This document shows positions 1-6,170 of a DNA stretch of 64,000 nt, one piece after another. The stretch spans positions 1 through 64,000 of the forward strand of contig JBAXGW010000005.1 in NCBI GenBank assembly GCA_037139195.1, given 5' to 3'. The translations under genes were made by a program, and so were the position numbers. How positions within the stretch are numbered: the first letter of the stretch is position 1; every line of letters begins with the position of its first letter. This DNA comes from JBAXGW01 sp037139195. Lineage in GTDB: Bacteria > Bacteroidota > Bacteroidia > Bacteroidales > JAHJDW01. The notes under the pieces were generated by a model. That model saw only the letters and a program-made list of their open reading frames with translations, ran no database searches and had not been told where the DNA came from.

Positions 1-32
1 AATATAGTGATAATTATTTGAATGACAAAGTG

Positions 33-659
33 TTAAATTTTAGAACTCCCCTTTAATCTGTTTAGAAGTAGTTTATACGAAAATATAATATTTAAAAAGT
101 CTTGTAGAAAAATGCTAGTTGAATTTTTATTAAGGTCTAATTTTAATGTAAATTCTGATAAAGCATGAACGCCTCTTTTATTCTCAAATTCTAATTTGTT
201 AAAATCGTTTTTAATTTGAGTTAAAATTTGATAGGCAATATCATAATTTCTTCTGTTTAAATCAAAAGCAGCTTTTTGAAGTCTTATTTGTTCTTCTTTC
301 TGAAAATTTTTAACTGATTCTGCTTTATCTTTTATACTTTGTGTTTCTTGTTTATCCATTCTTATGTTTAGCTCTCTATTTGCCTTTACTTGTTCATTGA
401 AAGTTATGTAAATCAATATTGCACTAATCAAACCAATAATTGGCGAAGTAATTCCACCAATAGTGTCCCCTATAACTCCTGTAGTTGCATTCATTTCAAA
501 ATCATTAATAAATGCTTGTTTCATAAAAATGAAAACAGCTAAAAAAGATGTTGCAATAATAATAAAGGAAATTATTATGGAGTTTATGGTTGTTTTAGAT
601 AATAAACAACTTTTGAATAGTCTTAAAAATATTTTTAATTTTAGTCTTGATTTTTGCAT
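33..659 (-). CDS. two-TM membrane protein, possible abortive-infection type
   Basis: Predicted protein of 208 aa. A first hydrophobic segment lies at about residues 27-47 and a second at about 66-88, followed by a charged, probably coiled-coil stretch (about 90-130) and a helical C-terminus. The short pattern GDTIGG followed by SPIIGLIS and a TM ending in TFNEQ recalls the layout of putative phage abortive-infection membrane proteins (PutAbiC type), which have two TMs around a GDFFGG-like motif and then a cytoplasmic domain. That resemblance is from memory and weak. The next gene upstream on the same strand is a Shedu-like nuclease, which would fit a defence cluster. It could equally be an unrelated membrane protein. 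Confidence 0.55.
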   Translation of the reverse strand: MQKSRLKLKIFLRLFKSCLLSKTTINSIIISFIIIATSFLAVFIFMKQAFINDFEMNATTGVIGDTIGGITSPIIGLISAILIYITFNEQVKANRELNIRMDKQETQSIKDKAESVKNFQKEEQIRLQKAAFDLNRRNYDIAYQILTQIKNDFNKLEFENKRGVHALSEFTLKLDLNKNSTSIFLQDFLNIIFSYKLLLNRLKGSSKI

Positions 660-889
660 TCAATCGTTAATTATATATGCATGTGTGTATGTATATTCGC
701 CTGGTTTGTCAATCCTTTGCTTTTCAATATGTTTTGGATATTGCAATGATTCGCAGCTAGCAGCATTTGGTGGGAGGAGTTAGAACTGTAATTTGCATAA
801 TGAGTAATTTGTCTAAATCAATGGTTTTCTATCTAACAAGCAGAAGCCTTTGCTCTCAAAAATGACATCTAATTGCTGTTCAATCTGTA

Positions 890-1516
890 TTATTTTCTAT
901 ACATATCAATTGTATGTAGTTTTGATTGTAGCATTTCAAGTAAATCGTCAAAAGTCACAATGTTTATTTTTTTTGTTATTAATTCCAAATTTTTAGAACG
1001 CCAATCTAGTCTATGTCTAAGTGATGATTCTAAATAGCAATTTCTTCCAATTATTAGTATTCCATAATAGTCAATTTCGTTGACACCAAATCTATCATTT
1101 ATTTCTCTGGTACTTTGAGCTTCAATTTTACAGAACCAATCAATTATTTGACTATATCCATGCTCAAGCCTTTGACCAAATGATGATTTGTACTTAACTT
1201 CTTCTTTAAATAGACTGTTCTTCCTAGCATCCTCGAATTCGATAAAGCAATATGTGTTGTTTTCTGTGTTACCTATTGCTAAGTCACATCCAAAGTCTCC
1301 AAATATATTATATTCGAATGCAATTTTATTTGGTAAACTTATGCTTGCTATTGCTGTGGCTATTTGTGAAGATAAAAGAGGTCTAGCTTTAAAAAATGGT
1401 TGTATGTCTTTTTGTTCACTCAATTCTTTTTTTAAGTTCAAAAAAGTTTCAAATTCTGTTAGTTCTGTTTTAAATTGATTATAATCGAATAAAATATCTT
1501 TAAATAACTTAGGCAT
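890..1516 (-). CDS. Shedu-like (DUF4263) nuclease
   Basis: Protein of 208 aa from the ATG at 1516; a longer reading to 1534 is possible. That ATG overlaps the end of the RelE-like gene and has a GGAAAGGG-like sequence upstream. The central block has an acidic residue in CDLAIG, then FIEFEDARKNSLF and later a GYSQIIDWF motif. This layout is that of the DUF4263/SduA domain of Shedu anti-phage nucleases, which have a PD-(D/E)xK fold. The position usually read as ExK is EFE here, a variant I believe occurs in one Shedu subgroup. The inferred role is single-protein defence by DNA cleavage; fold and activity are inferred. Confidence 0.72.
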   Translation of the reverse strand: MPKLFKDILFDYNQFKTELTEFETFLNLKKELSEQKDIQPFFKARPLLSSQIATAIASISLPNKIAFEYNIFGDFGCDLAIGNTENNTYCFIEFEDARKNSLFKEEVKYKSSFGQRLEHGYSQIIDWFCKIEAQSTREINDRFGVNEIDYYGILIIGRNCYLESSLRHRLDWRSKNLELITKKINIVTFDDLLEMLQSKLHTIDMYRK

Positions 1517-1835
1517 GGTTACCACCCTTTCCAAAAAACTTCCTTAAGTCGTTATGGTTAACAATGTCTAGCACTGTTACTTTGTTTTCATTGATTTTTA
1601 TAAATGCACGAAACTTGACACTAAACCTTAAAGTGTAAATATTCTCTCCTAAAGGATTTCTGAATTTTGATAATTTACCACTGAGTCTTGGAGATGATAA
1701 GTCTGTGTGAATTATGTCAAGGTATCTTTTTAATGAATTTAGTGCTGATTCAGGAAGTGATTCCATAGCAATAACAGCAAGTTTGCTAAATTCAATTTCA
1801 GCTGATTGTCTTACAGTCTTGTTTCGTTTTTCCAT
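1509..1835 (-). CDS. RelE/HigB-like protein
   Basis: Protein of 108 aa with the RelE/ParE-superfamily look: an N-terminal helical part, then SGKLSKFRNPLGENIYTLRF, FRAFIKI, and a C-terminal strand ending VTVLDIVNHNDLRKFF. Type II toxins of this superfamily are mRNA endonucleases or gyrase poisons and normally sit beside a DNA-binding antitoxin. No antitoxin is seen. Instead the gene runs into the Shedu-like nuclease gene with an 8-nt overlap, which implies translational coupling. It may be a toxin, a regulator, or a partner of the nuclease. Confidence 0.65.
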   Translation of the reverse strand: MEKRNKTVRQSAEIEFSKLAVIAMESLPESALNSLKRYLDIIHTDLSSPRLSGKLSKFRNPLGENIYTLRFSVKFRAFIKINENKVTVLDIVNHNDLRKFFGKGGNHA

Positions 1836-2311
1836 TACTACTAAATTTATTTATGTATAGAAAAGTCATTCTTATACACCTAAAATAGATGTATTGCTAT
1901 GGTTTGTTCCGTTTTTTTTTATTCTATAATCAATCTAATCTTCATTAATTCCACTCATAGTTTTATGACTCCCTTTTCAATGCGTTATATGTGCATACGC
2001 TTGAGCTCATGTGTTGCATTTAAGCGTTTTAGTATAAGTCACGAAAAGCAGCGTAGTTTGACTCTGTGCGATTCGCAAAAACTTTTACTTATTTATTATT
2101 AGGAATCAATGAATTCTTTATGGGTGAGTTTTGTTGTCATATCTCGCTAATTTTAGAAAACCAAATGTAATATTTTTCTCTTACAAAACAAAGAAAAAAT
2201 AGCGTCAAAAAAACATGCTGTAAACAAATAGAAGTGAAGCTATTATTGAACTACAATTAATAAACAAATCATTTTTGGCAATTGCAAAACAATAAACTCA
2301 AAGAAAGCTTG
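1836..2311. other. non-coding stretch between accessory genes
   Basis: I find no credible gene in these 476 bases. The only open frame (1899-2102, plus strand) has no convincing start context and a low-complexity product. The stretch carries the first copy of the ~90-bp repeat (2143-2234) and otherwise AT-rich sequence. Confidence 0.5.
2143..2234. repeat. ~90-bp direct repeat, copy 1
   Basis: It begins CTCGCTAATT and ends AAACAAATAGAAG; the same start and end, with a diverged middle, recur at 4100-4187 in the same orientation. Within the copy CGCTA (2145-2149) and TAGCG (2200-2204) form an inverted pair, so each unit is an imperfect palindrome followed by a conserved tail. The two copies flank the three-gene block 2312-3994. 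Confidence 0.6.
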
Positions 2312-2917
2312 TTAATTTATGCCATAAGGCAATTTTATGATTTTTTGTGTGCTTATTATATTGTTTTCGTTAGTCAATATGGTAATAATATAATGTCCTG
2401 AGGAAATATCTAACAGTGAAATTATTTGCTCGTCAGTTGTAAATGATTTTATTGTTTTCCCATTAAGGTCTGTTACAATAACAGTTTTTCTGCCATCTAA
2501 AGGAATTGTTATTTGGTCGTTAGTAGGATTAGGGTAAATAAGTATTTTTTCAAACGATCTGTTTTGAGCAATGCTAGATGCCGAGCTAGTTTTAACAGCT
2601 TTTTTAGCTATAAATTTGGTCGTTCCAATGTCAAGTCGAATAATATACATGCCTAATTCCAAGCTGTCGCCAAGCAAGTTTATATTGTATGAACCACTTG
2701 GTAAAATTGTCGATTGAAAAAAAGTCGATACAATTTGTTCAACTGCATTAAAAACACGAAGTGTAATTGTGTCTGATTTCACAATGTCGAAATGAATTAC
2801 AGTTGAATTTGCAAATGGGTTAGGGGAAACAGATAAACTATCTGTTGTTTGAGAAAAAGTTGTTCCAATCTGTAAAGTCAGAAATATTATTAAAAGAAGT
2901 TTTTTTATGTTCTTCAT
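2312..2917 (-). CDS. secreted protein made of two T9SS-type sorting domains
   Basis: Protein of 201 aa from the ATG at 2917 (MKNIKKLLLIIF), chosen over 2950 because it opens directly with a signal peptide. After cleavage near TFSQ it consists of one Ig-like unit beginning SVSPNPF and a second beginning ILIYPNPTNDQ, each with the strand pattern of T9SS type A C-terminal sorting domains. Such domains direct export through the Bacteroidota type IX system and surface attachment. There is no room for a separate cargo domain, which is unusual. The next genes upstream encode two lipoproteins on the same strand. Confidence 0.7.
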   Translation of the reverse strand: MKNIKKLLLIIFLTLQIGTTFSQTTDSLSVSPNPFANSTVIHFDIVKSDTITLRVFNAVEQIVSTFFQSTILPSGSYNINLLGDSLELGMYIIRLDIGTTKFIAKKAVKTSSASSIAQNRSFEKILIYPNPTNDQITIPLDGRKTVIVTDLNGKTIKSFTTDEQIISLLDISSGHYIITILTNENNIISTQKIIKLPYGIN

Positions 2918-2965
2918 TGGTGTGGTTTTTTTATTGATTACTTCTCGCATTATTAGAATACACGC

Positions 2966-3388
2966 TTACTGTTCTATTACACAGCATTCTCGTATGATTA
3001 TATTCAGCATTTTGCCAAAACATTTACCTTTAATTTTAATTTCAGTCCCTTTTTTTAATTTAGATAATTCGGATATGTCTTTGTTGTTGAACAAGCATTG
3101 AACATTGATATTATTATTTGCTTCAATGAGTACATAATAATTATTCATTATGTCTTTTCCGATTTTTTCAACTTTGCCATTTACAACTATAAGTTTGTCT
3201 TTGTAATTTAAATCGGCAGCAGCTTCGTTTTGTTCGTATTCGTTACAAAGATCTAAAGCATTTTTCTGTATCTCTGAAATTATCTCAGCAGTCTTTTCTT
3301 TTTCAATTTGATTAACAGAATTGTTACTGTTTGTACAAGAAAAAATAATCATTATCAGCAAACAGATAACTAATATTTGTGTTTTCAT
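2966..3388 (-). CDS. OB-fold (tRNA_anti-like) lipoprotein
   Basis: Protein of 140 aa with an N-terminal lipobox (IIFSC, Cys near residue 18), so probably an outer-membrane or periplasmic lipoprotein. Residues about 45-138 match the tRNA_anti-like OB-fold family: YKDKLIVVNGKVEKIG, a YYVLIEAN strand, then LKKGTEIKIKGKC and a final strand. Function is unknown; OB folds of this family are often found in small exported proteins. It lies 3 bases after the stop of the neighbouring lipoprotein gene and is surely co-transcribed with it. Confidence 0.65.
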   Translation of the reverse strand: MKTQILVICLLIMIIFSCTNSNNSVNQIEKEKTAEIISEIQKNALDLCNEYEQNEAAADLNYKDKLIVVNGKVEKIGKDIMNNYYVLIEANNNINVQCLFNNKDISELSKLKKGTEIKIKGKCFGKMLNIIIRECCVIEQ

Positions 3389-3391
3389 AAT

Positions 3392-3994
3392 TTATTTGTT
3401 GAGTTTTATCTTTTGAAGATCAGTGATTTTTTCTTTAGTTAATACTAAATATACAATAAAAGAAGCGTCAGAAGGGTCGGCTCTGTCAAAAGCAGTGGTT
3501 AAATATTGAATAGCATTTTCAATTTTCAACGCATCATCATTGTTGATAATATCAGATTTAATTTGCATATATTCTTCTACTGCCTTATTTAAAAGATAGA
3601 TGCCATAATCATATTCATTGTTTTTTAATGACTGTAGTGTTTTGTATAGGTGATTATAAAAAGGAGTATCTCTTAATAAATATATTTCCTTTATTGCTCC
3701 TATTATCTTGTTTAAACTGTCAATTTTATGTGTAAGATTTGTTTTAGGATATTTAACAACAAAGTTTGATATAATTTTTTTTGCTTCTTTATATTTTTTA
3801 TTCTTTAAAAGTTGAATAGCAGTGTCGTATTCTCTAACACCATTTATATATAAATCCTGAAGGCTGTGGATGCTATCTGTTAATTTTTTATTTTCAGATT
3901 TCAACTTGTTTAATTCAACAAGTTTATCCGAAGGTTGATTGCAAGCGATTAATGCGAATGTTGAAAATATAACAAATATTAATTTTTTTTTCAT
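3392..3994 (-). CDS. coiled-coil/helical-repeat lipoprotein
   Basis: Protein of 200 aa starting MKKKLIFVIFSTFALIAC, a clear lipoprotein signal with Cys at about residue 18. Residues about 25-50 form a heptad-rich coiled coil (LVELNKLKSENKKL). The rest is helical and may form TPR-like pairs around KKYKEAKKIISNFVVKYP. I do not recognise a family. It is the first gene of the three-gene exported-protein block bracketed by the ~90-bp direct repeats. Confidence 0.6.
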   Translation of the reverse strand: MKKKLIFVIFSTFALIACNQPSDKLVELNKLKSENKKLTDSIHSLQDLYINGVREYDTAIQLLKNKKYKEAKKIISNFVVKYPKTNLTHKIDSLNKIIGAIKEIYLLRDTPFYNHLYKTLQSLKNNEYDYGIYLLNKAVEEYMQIKSDIINNDDALKIENAIQYLTTAFDRADPSDASFIVYLVLTKEKITDLQKIKLNK

Positions 3995-4099
3995 GTTCTT
4001 AGTTTAATGTGATTAATTGTTAAGATTTTTCAGTTCATTATATTAATGATGTTAAATTTTACTCAGCTTCCTATTGATAATCCGATTTTTCAGACAAAC

Positions 4100-4187
4100 C
4101 TCGCTAATTAATCCTCAAATTTAACATTTTTTACCCACAAAACAAATAAAAATTAGCGTCAAAAAACAAACGGCAAACAAATAGAAG
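4100..4187. repeat. ~90-bp direct repeat, copy 2
   Basis: Same start (CTCGCTAATT) and end (CAAACAAATAGAAG) as copy 1 at 2143-2234, in the same orientation. The inner palindrome is better here: CGCTAATT at 4102-4109 pairs with AATTAGCG at 4151-4158. It lies upstream of the lipoprotein gene at 3392-3994, so the two copies bracket three genes. Confidence 0.6.
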
Positions 4188-4211
4188 AGGAGCGGAGTTG
4201 CCATTTCTTTG

Positions 4212-4242
4212 CTACTTTCTTTGGGGCGAACAAAGAAAGTAG
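4212..4242. repeat. perfect 12-bp stem-loop
   Basis: CTACTTTCTTTG (4212-4223) and its exact reverse complement CAAAGAAAGTAG (4231-4242) enclose the loop GGGCGAA. There is no U-tract on either side, so it is not a classic terminator. A second small hairpin, CCTTTTG/CAAAAGG, follows at 4262-4277. The remaining bases between 3995 and 4302 hold no gene, only this and repeat copy 2. Confidence 0.7.
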
Positions 4243-4302
4243 GCGAAACACGAAAAACCACCCTTTTGAGCAAAAGGATGAATTAATCGTTTTGTTGGGG
4301 GT

Positions 4303-4554
4303 TTAAATAATCTCTAAGCCAAGCCCATCAACAAAGTTATTTAAATTCTTGTTTTTTCTACATAAAAACTCTAATAAATCTTTATTTTGAGCCTTTTTAA
4401 TCGTGATAATATTATCTTCTACTTTTATAATAACATTATCATCAATTTTAAAATTAAATTTAGAAAGATAATCGCCGGCAATTCTCACGCTAGGAACATA
4501 TTTTTTTCCTTGCGGAGTATTACAAACTTTCAATACTTTTTCGATAGTTCCCAT
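4303..4554 (-). CDS. SymE-like small protein
   Basis: Protein of 83 aa. The core VPSVRIAGDYLSKFNFKIDD followed by NVIIKVEDNIITIKK matches the SymE family pattern, an AbrB-like fold where RLSGKWLEQAGF-type sequence precedes a short hairpin. SymE was described as an SOS-induced RNA endonuclease toxin and later as DNA-condensing; other family members are uncharacterised. The ATG lies 2 bases after the stop of the ArdC-like gene, so the two form an operon. I do not see an antisense RNA, though I cannot exclude one. Confidence 0.6.
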   Translation of the reverse strand: MGTIEKVLKVCNTPQGKKYVPSVRIAGDYLSKFNFKIDDNVIIKVEDNIITIKKAQNKDLLEFLCRKNKNLNNFVDGLGLEII

Positions 4555-4556
4555 AA

Positions 4557-4946
4557 TTACATAACTTGAAGATTAGAAAATAAAAAACAAATAGGAAATA
4601 AACTGCGGTCTTCGCTGTTTGGGTCAAAATCTTCGCCTTTTCTTTCGGCTTCTTTTTGTTTCTGTATTGCCGATGGTTGCCCCCAAACCATAATTGCTTT
4701 TTCTCCTTTTTTAACGGTTTTATTTTCCGCTTTCCAGTCGTTGAACTTCTTAAATACCAGGTCTTTATTTTTGTTATACAAAAACATCATTAAAAGCTGA
4801 TTTGTTGTACGTGAACCCCAAAATATGGCTTCGTTGTCGCTCTGGGCGTTTCTAATTTTAGCATCTTTAATCTGCTTAACTTTTCGGCTTATAGATGATA
4901 AAACCAAACGTTTTTTATAAATTTTGCTATCTTCTTTAATTTTCAT
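4557..4946 (-). CDS. single-domain ArdC-like ssDNA-binding protein
   Basis: Protein of 129 aa from the ATG at 4946, chosen because a strong AAGGAG lies 8 bases upstream; a longer reading to 4970 lacks this. The second half (DWKAENKTVKKGEKAIMVWG, then FPICFLFSNLQV) matches the N-terminal ssDNA-binding domain of ArdC antirestriction proteins. The C-terminal metallopeptidase domain of full-length ArdC is absent, as in many short Bacteroidota homologues. ArdC-type proteins protect incoming single-stranded DNA of conjugative elements and phages. Its place beside a mobile element fits that role. Confidence 0.65.
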   Translation of the reverse strand: MKIKEDSKIYKKRLVLSSISRKVKQIKDAKIRNAQSDNEAIFWGSRTTNQLLMMFLYNKNKDLVFKKFNDWKAENKTVKKGEKAIMVWGQPSAIQKQKEAERKGEDFDPNSEDRSLFPICFLFSNLQVM

Positions 4947-4982
4947 AAATTTGTCTCCTTGTAAAAACAATTAATTTTGTTT

Positions 4983-5026
4983 AGCCCCTGTAAAATATTC
5001 CCATACTAACAGGGGCTTTTTTTTTG
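4983..5026 (+). terminator. plus-strand intrinsic terminator between minus-strand genes
   Basis: AGCCCCTGT (4983-4991) pairs perfectly with ACAGGGGCT (5009-5017) and is followed by nine T residues on the plus strand. On the minus strand, which carries both neighbours, the hairpin lacks a U-tract and would lie in the leader of the ArdC-like gene. It would therefore stop rightward antisense transcription, or serve as a leader hairpin. Confidence 0.6.
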
Positions 5027-5039
5027 TTTATAAATATCC

Positions 5040-5429
5040 TTACGCTGCTTTAATAATAGTATTTTCAATCTCTGAAATTTTAGCTTCTATTTTTGAAATA
5101 ACAAAAAGGGCAATTTCTTTGATTAGCAAAGGATTTGAAATTTTAAGTGCATCGTTGTTATACTTGCCCATATTGAAGCTAAAGCCATACGAAGCCGTTT
5201 CAAAATTATCTGCCTCAATATCTGTTTTTAGTTCTTCCACGCCTTGCAATAAAACATCTTTTTTCTGTTGGAAAACAGCCCTATTTTTTATTAAGGTATT
5301 AAGGGTTTGCAGTTTTTCAATTTGAGCAGAAAGATTTTTTTCGATATTTAAAACCGTAGTTTTTTCAATCTCGTTAATTTTTTTTGTGTCGTTGTTTTTC
5401 TCGTCTTTCATAATAATAAATTTTAGCAT
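5040..5429 (-). CDS. hypothetical coiled-coil protein
   Basis: Protein of 129 aa (123 aa from the ATG at 5411, MKDEKNN, which may be the true start). It is lysine- and glutamate-rich with a probable coiled coil through about residues 20-75 (NEIEKTTVLNIEKNLSAQIEKL) and a second helix at the C-terminus. No enzyme motif is visible and I do not recognise the family. It is the leftward gene nearest to the non-coding segment separating leftward accessory genes from rightward phage genes. Confidence 0.5.
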   Translation of the reverse strand: MLKFIIMKDEKNNDTKKINEIEKTTVLNIEKNLSAQIEKLQTLNTLIKNRAVFQQKKDVLLQGVEELKTDIEADNFETASYGFSFNMGKYNNDALKISNPLLIKEIALFVISKIEAKISEIENTIIKAA

Positions 5430-5639
5430 TTGTTAATAATTGTTTGATTATCAGAGTATAAAGATACGCCCTAAAAAGTTGTAATCATAATATAATATTA
5501 GGTGTATAGCTATAAATAACTATTGTATATCTATATAAAAAGCCTATTCGTCTAATAAAAACGACAATTATAAAGCTATATTCTAAAATAAATATATAGC
5601 AATTTGCAAAAAGTTGAAAATCAGAAAACAAAAAGAAAT

Positions 5640-5660
5640 ACAAAGGATATAATCCTTTGT
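5640..5660. repeat. 9-bp perfect palindromic hairpin
   Basis: ACAAAGGAT (5640-5648) and ATCCTTTGT (5652-5660) are exact reverse complements separated by three bases. It sits just before the C/G-rich island of the divergent intergenic region. Confidence 0.6.
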
Positions 5661-5770
5661 TTCTGTCGAAAGACCCCCCACCGCCCTGAGTTGTAATGGT
5701 CGGGACAAAATGAAAATAAATGTGTTATATGCTGAAAATGATTAAAAAAGTAGAAAATCCAAAACGCCCC

Positions 5771-5803
5771 CTTGCCTACATCATGTTTATGAATGTTGGC
5801 AAG
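5771..5803. repeat. 11-bp stem-loop with one mismatch
   Basis: CTTGCCTACAT (5771-5781) and ATGTTGGCAAG (5793-5803) pair with a single T:T mismatch around an 11-base loop. It lies about 85 bases upstream of the CTGTCCTTT motif that heads the first rightward block. Confidence 0.6.
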
Positions 5804-5888
5804 GCTAAATAATAACAAAAGTCTGATTATTAAAGCTAAACTTTTTAATTAACGCAGTGGTTTAATGTGTTTAGCTTTATTATAAATA

Positions 5889-5899
5889 CTGTCCTTTCA
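5889..5899 (+). promoter_or_regulatory. CTGTCCTTT block-start motif, copy 1
   Basis: CTGTCCTTTCA occurs in the gap before the first rightward phage block, 53 bases ahead of the ATG at 5942. The nine-base core recurs before the two other rightward blocks, at 19840 and 25266, and I found it nowhere else in the window. Its function is unknown; a phage late promoter or activator site is the simplest guess. Confidence 0.5.
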
Positions 5900-5941
5900 T
5901 AAGCAATGCAATACCATCAGCTTTGTAGAAAAGAAACTACA

Positions 5942-6169
5942 ATGCTCAATCTTTCTGCCATACCCACTCTAATAGAAAAACAAGATACAATATTTAGCAT
6001 TCAATTTATTGATAAGCAAGGCAAAACAATAACAATGAATAATACGGTGTGTCTGTCATCGCATTATAAGCCACGAACCTACAATATACGGCAGTTAGAT
6101 AGTGGAGAAATAAGAACGATAAGGCATATAAGCATTGTAGCATTTAACGGCGAAGAAACATACTATTAA
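5942..6169 (+). CDS. small hypothetical protein at head of phage block
   Basis: Protein of 75 aa from the ATG at 5942 (MLNLSAIPTLIEKQD); an in-frame ATG at 5906 would add 12 residues. I prefer 5942 because it gives the same ~40-55 base distance from CTGTCCTTT as in the other two blocks. The product is mostly beta in character (FSIQFIDKQGKTITM, RTIRHISIVAFNG) and has no recognisable domain. It ends one base before the portal-like gene and is probably co-translated with it. A TTGTAG/CTACAA hairpin abuts the start codon. Confidence 0.55.
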   Translation: MLNLSAIPTLIEKQDTIFSIQFIDKQGKTITMNNTVCLSSHYKPRTYNIRQLDSGEIRTIRHISIVAFNGEETYY

Positions 6170-6170
6170 A

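Larger units (their letters stand above)
5430..5905. other. non-coding divergent intergenic region with hairpins
   Basis: No convincing gene is present; the open frame at 5621-5818 is most likely chance. The left half is very AT-rich with TATAGCTATA-type palindromes. The right half contains a short C/G-rich island (about 5670-5705) and two hairpins. The segment lies between the leftward and rightward gene sets, the usual place for promoters, an origin or a transfer site. Confidence 0.5.

Noticed and set aside
463..783. 106-aa open frame on the plus strand
   Set aside because: It overlaps the better-supported minus-strand membrane protein gene and its product is low in coding character.
660..889. 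Integron attC-like boxes (GTTAGAT on the minus strand, CTAAC nearby)
   Set aside because: The partner boxes and central pairing needed for an attC site are missing; no integron integrase is present.
1980..2010. GCGTTATATG resembling the end of a gene-cassette attC
   Set aside because: No matching left half found and the neighbouring genes point the wrong way.
1899..2102. 67-aa open frame on the plus strand
   Set aside because: No start context, no partner, unlike real proteins; treated as non-coding.
5621..5818. 65-aa minus-strand frame in the divergent region
   Set aside because: The DNA here is better explained by hairpins; the product is Phe/His-rich and unlikely.
1..5900. Left attachment site as a second tRNA-Lys 3' fragment
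   Set aside because: I looked for the T-arm sequence and its variants and saw no second copy; boundary left open.
5906..5941. Upstream ATG for the first small phage gene
   Set aside because: The ATG at 5942 fits the spacing to CTGTCCTTT seen in the other blocks; kept only as an alternative.
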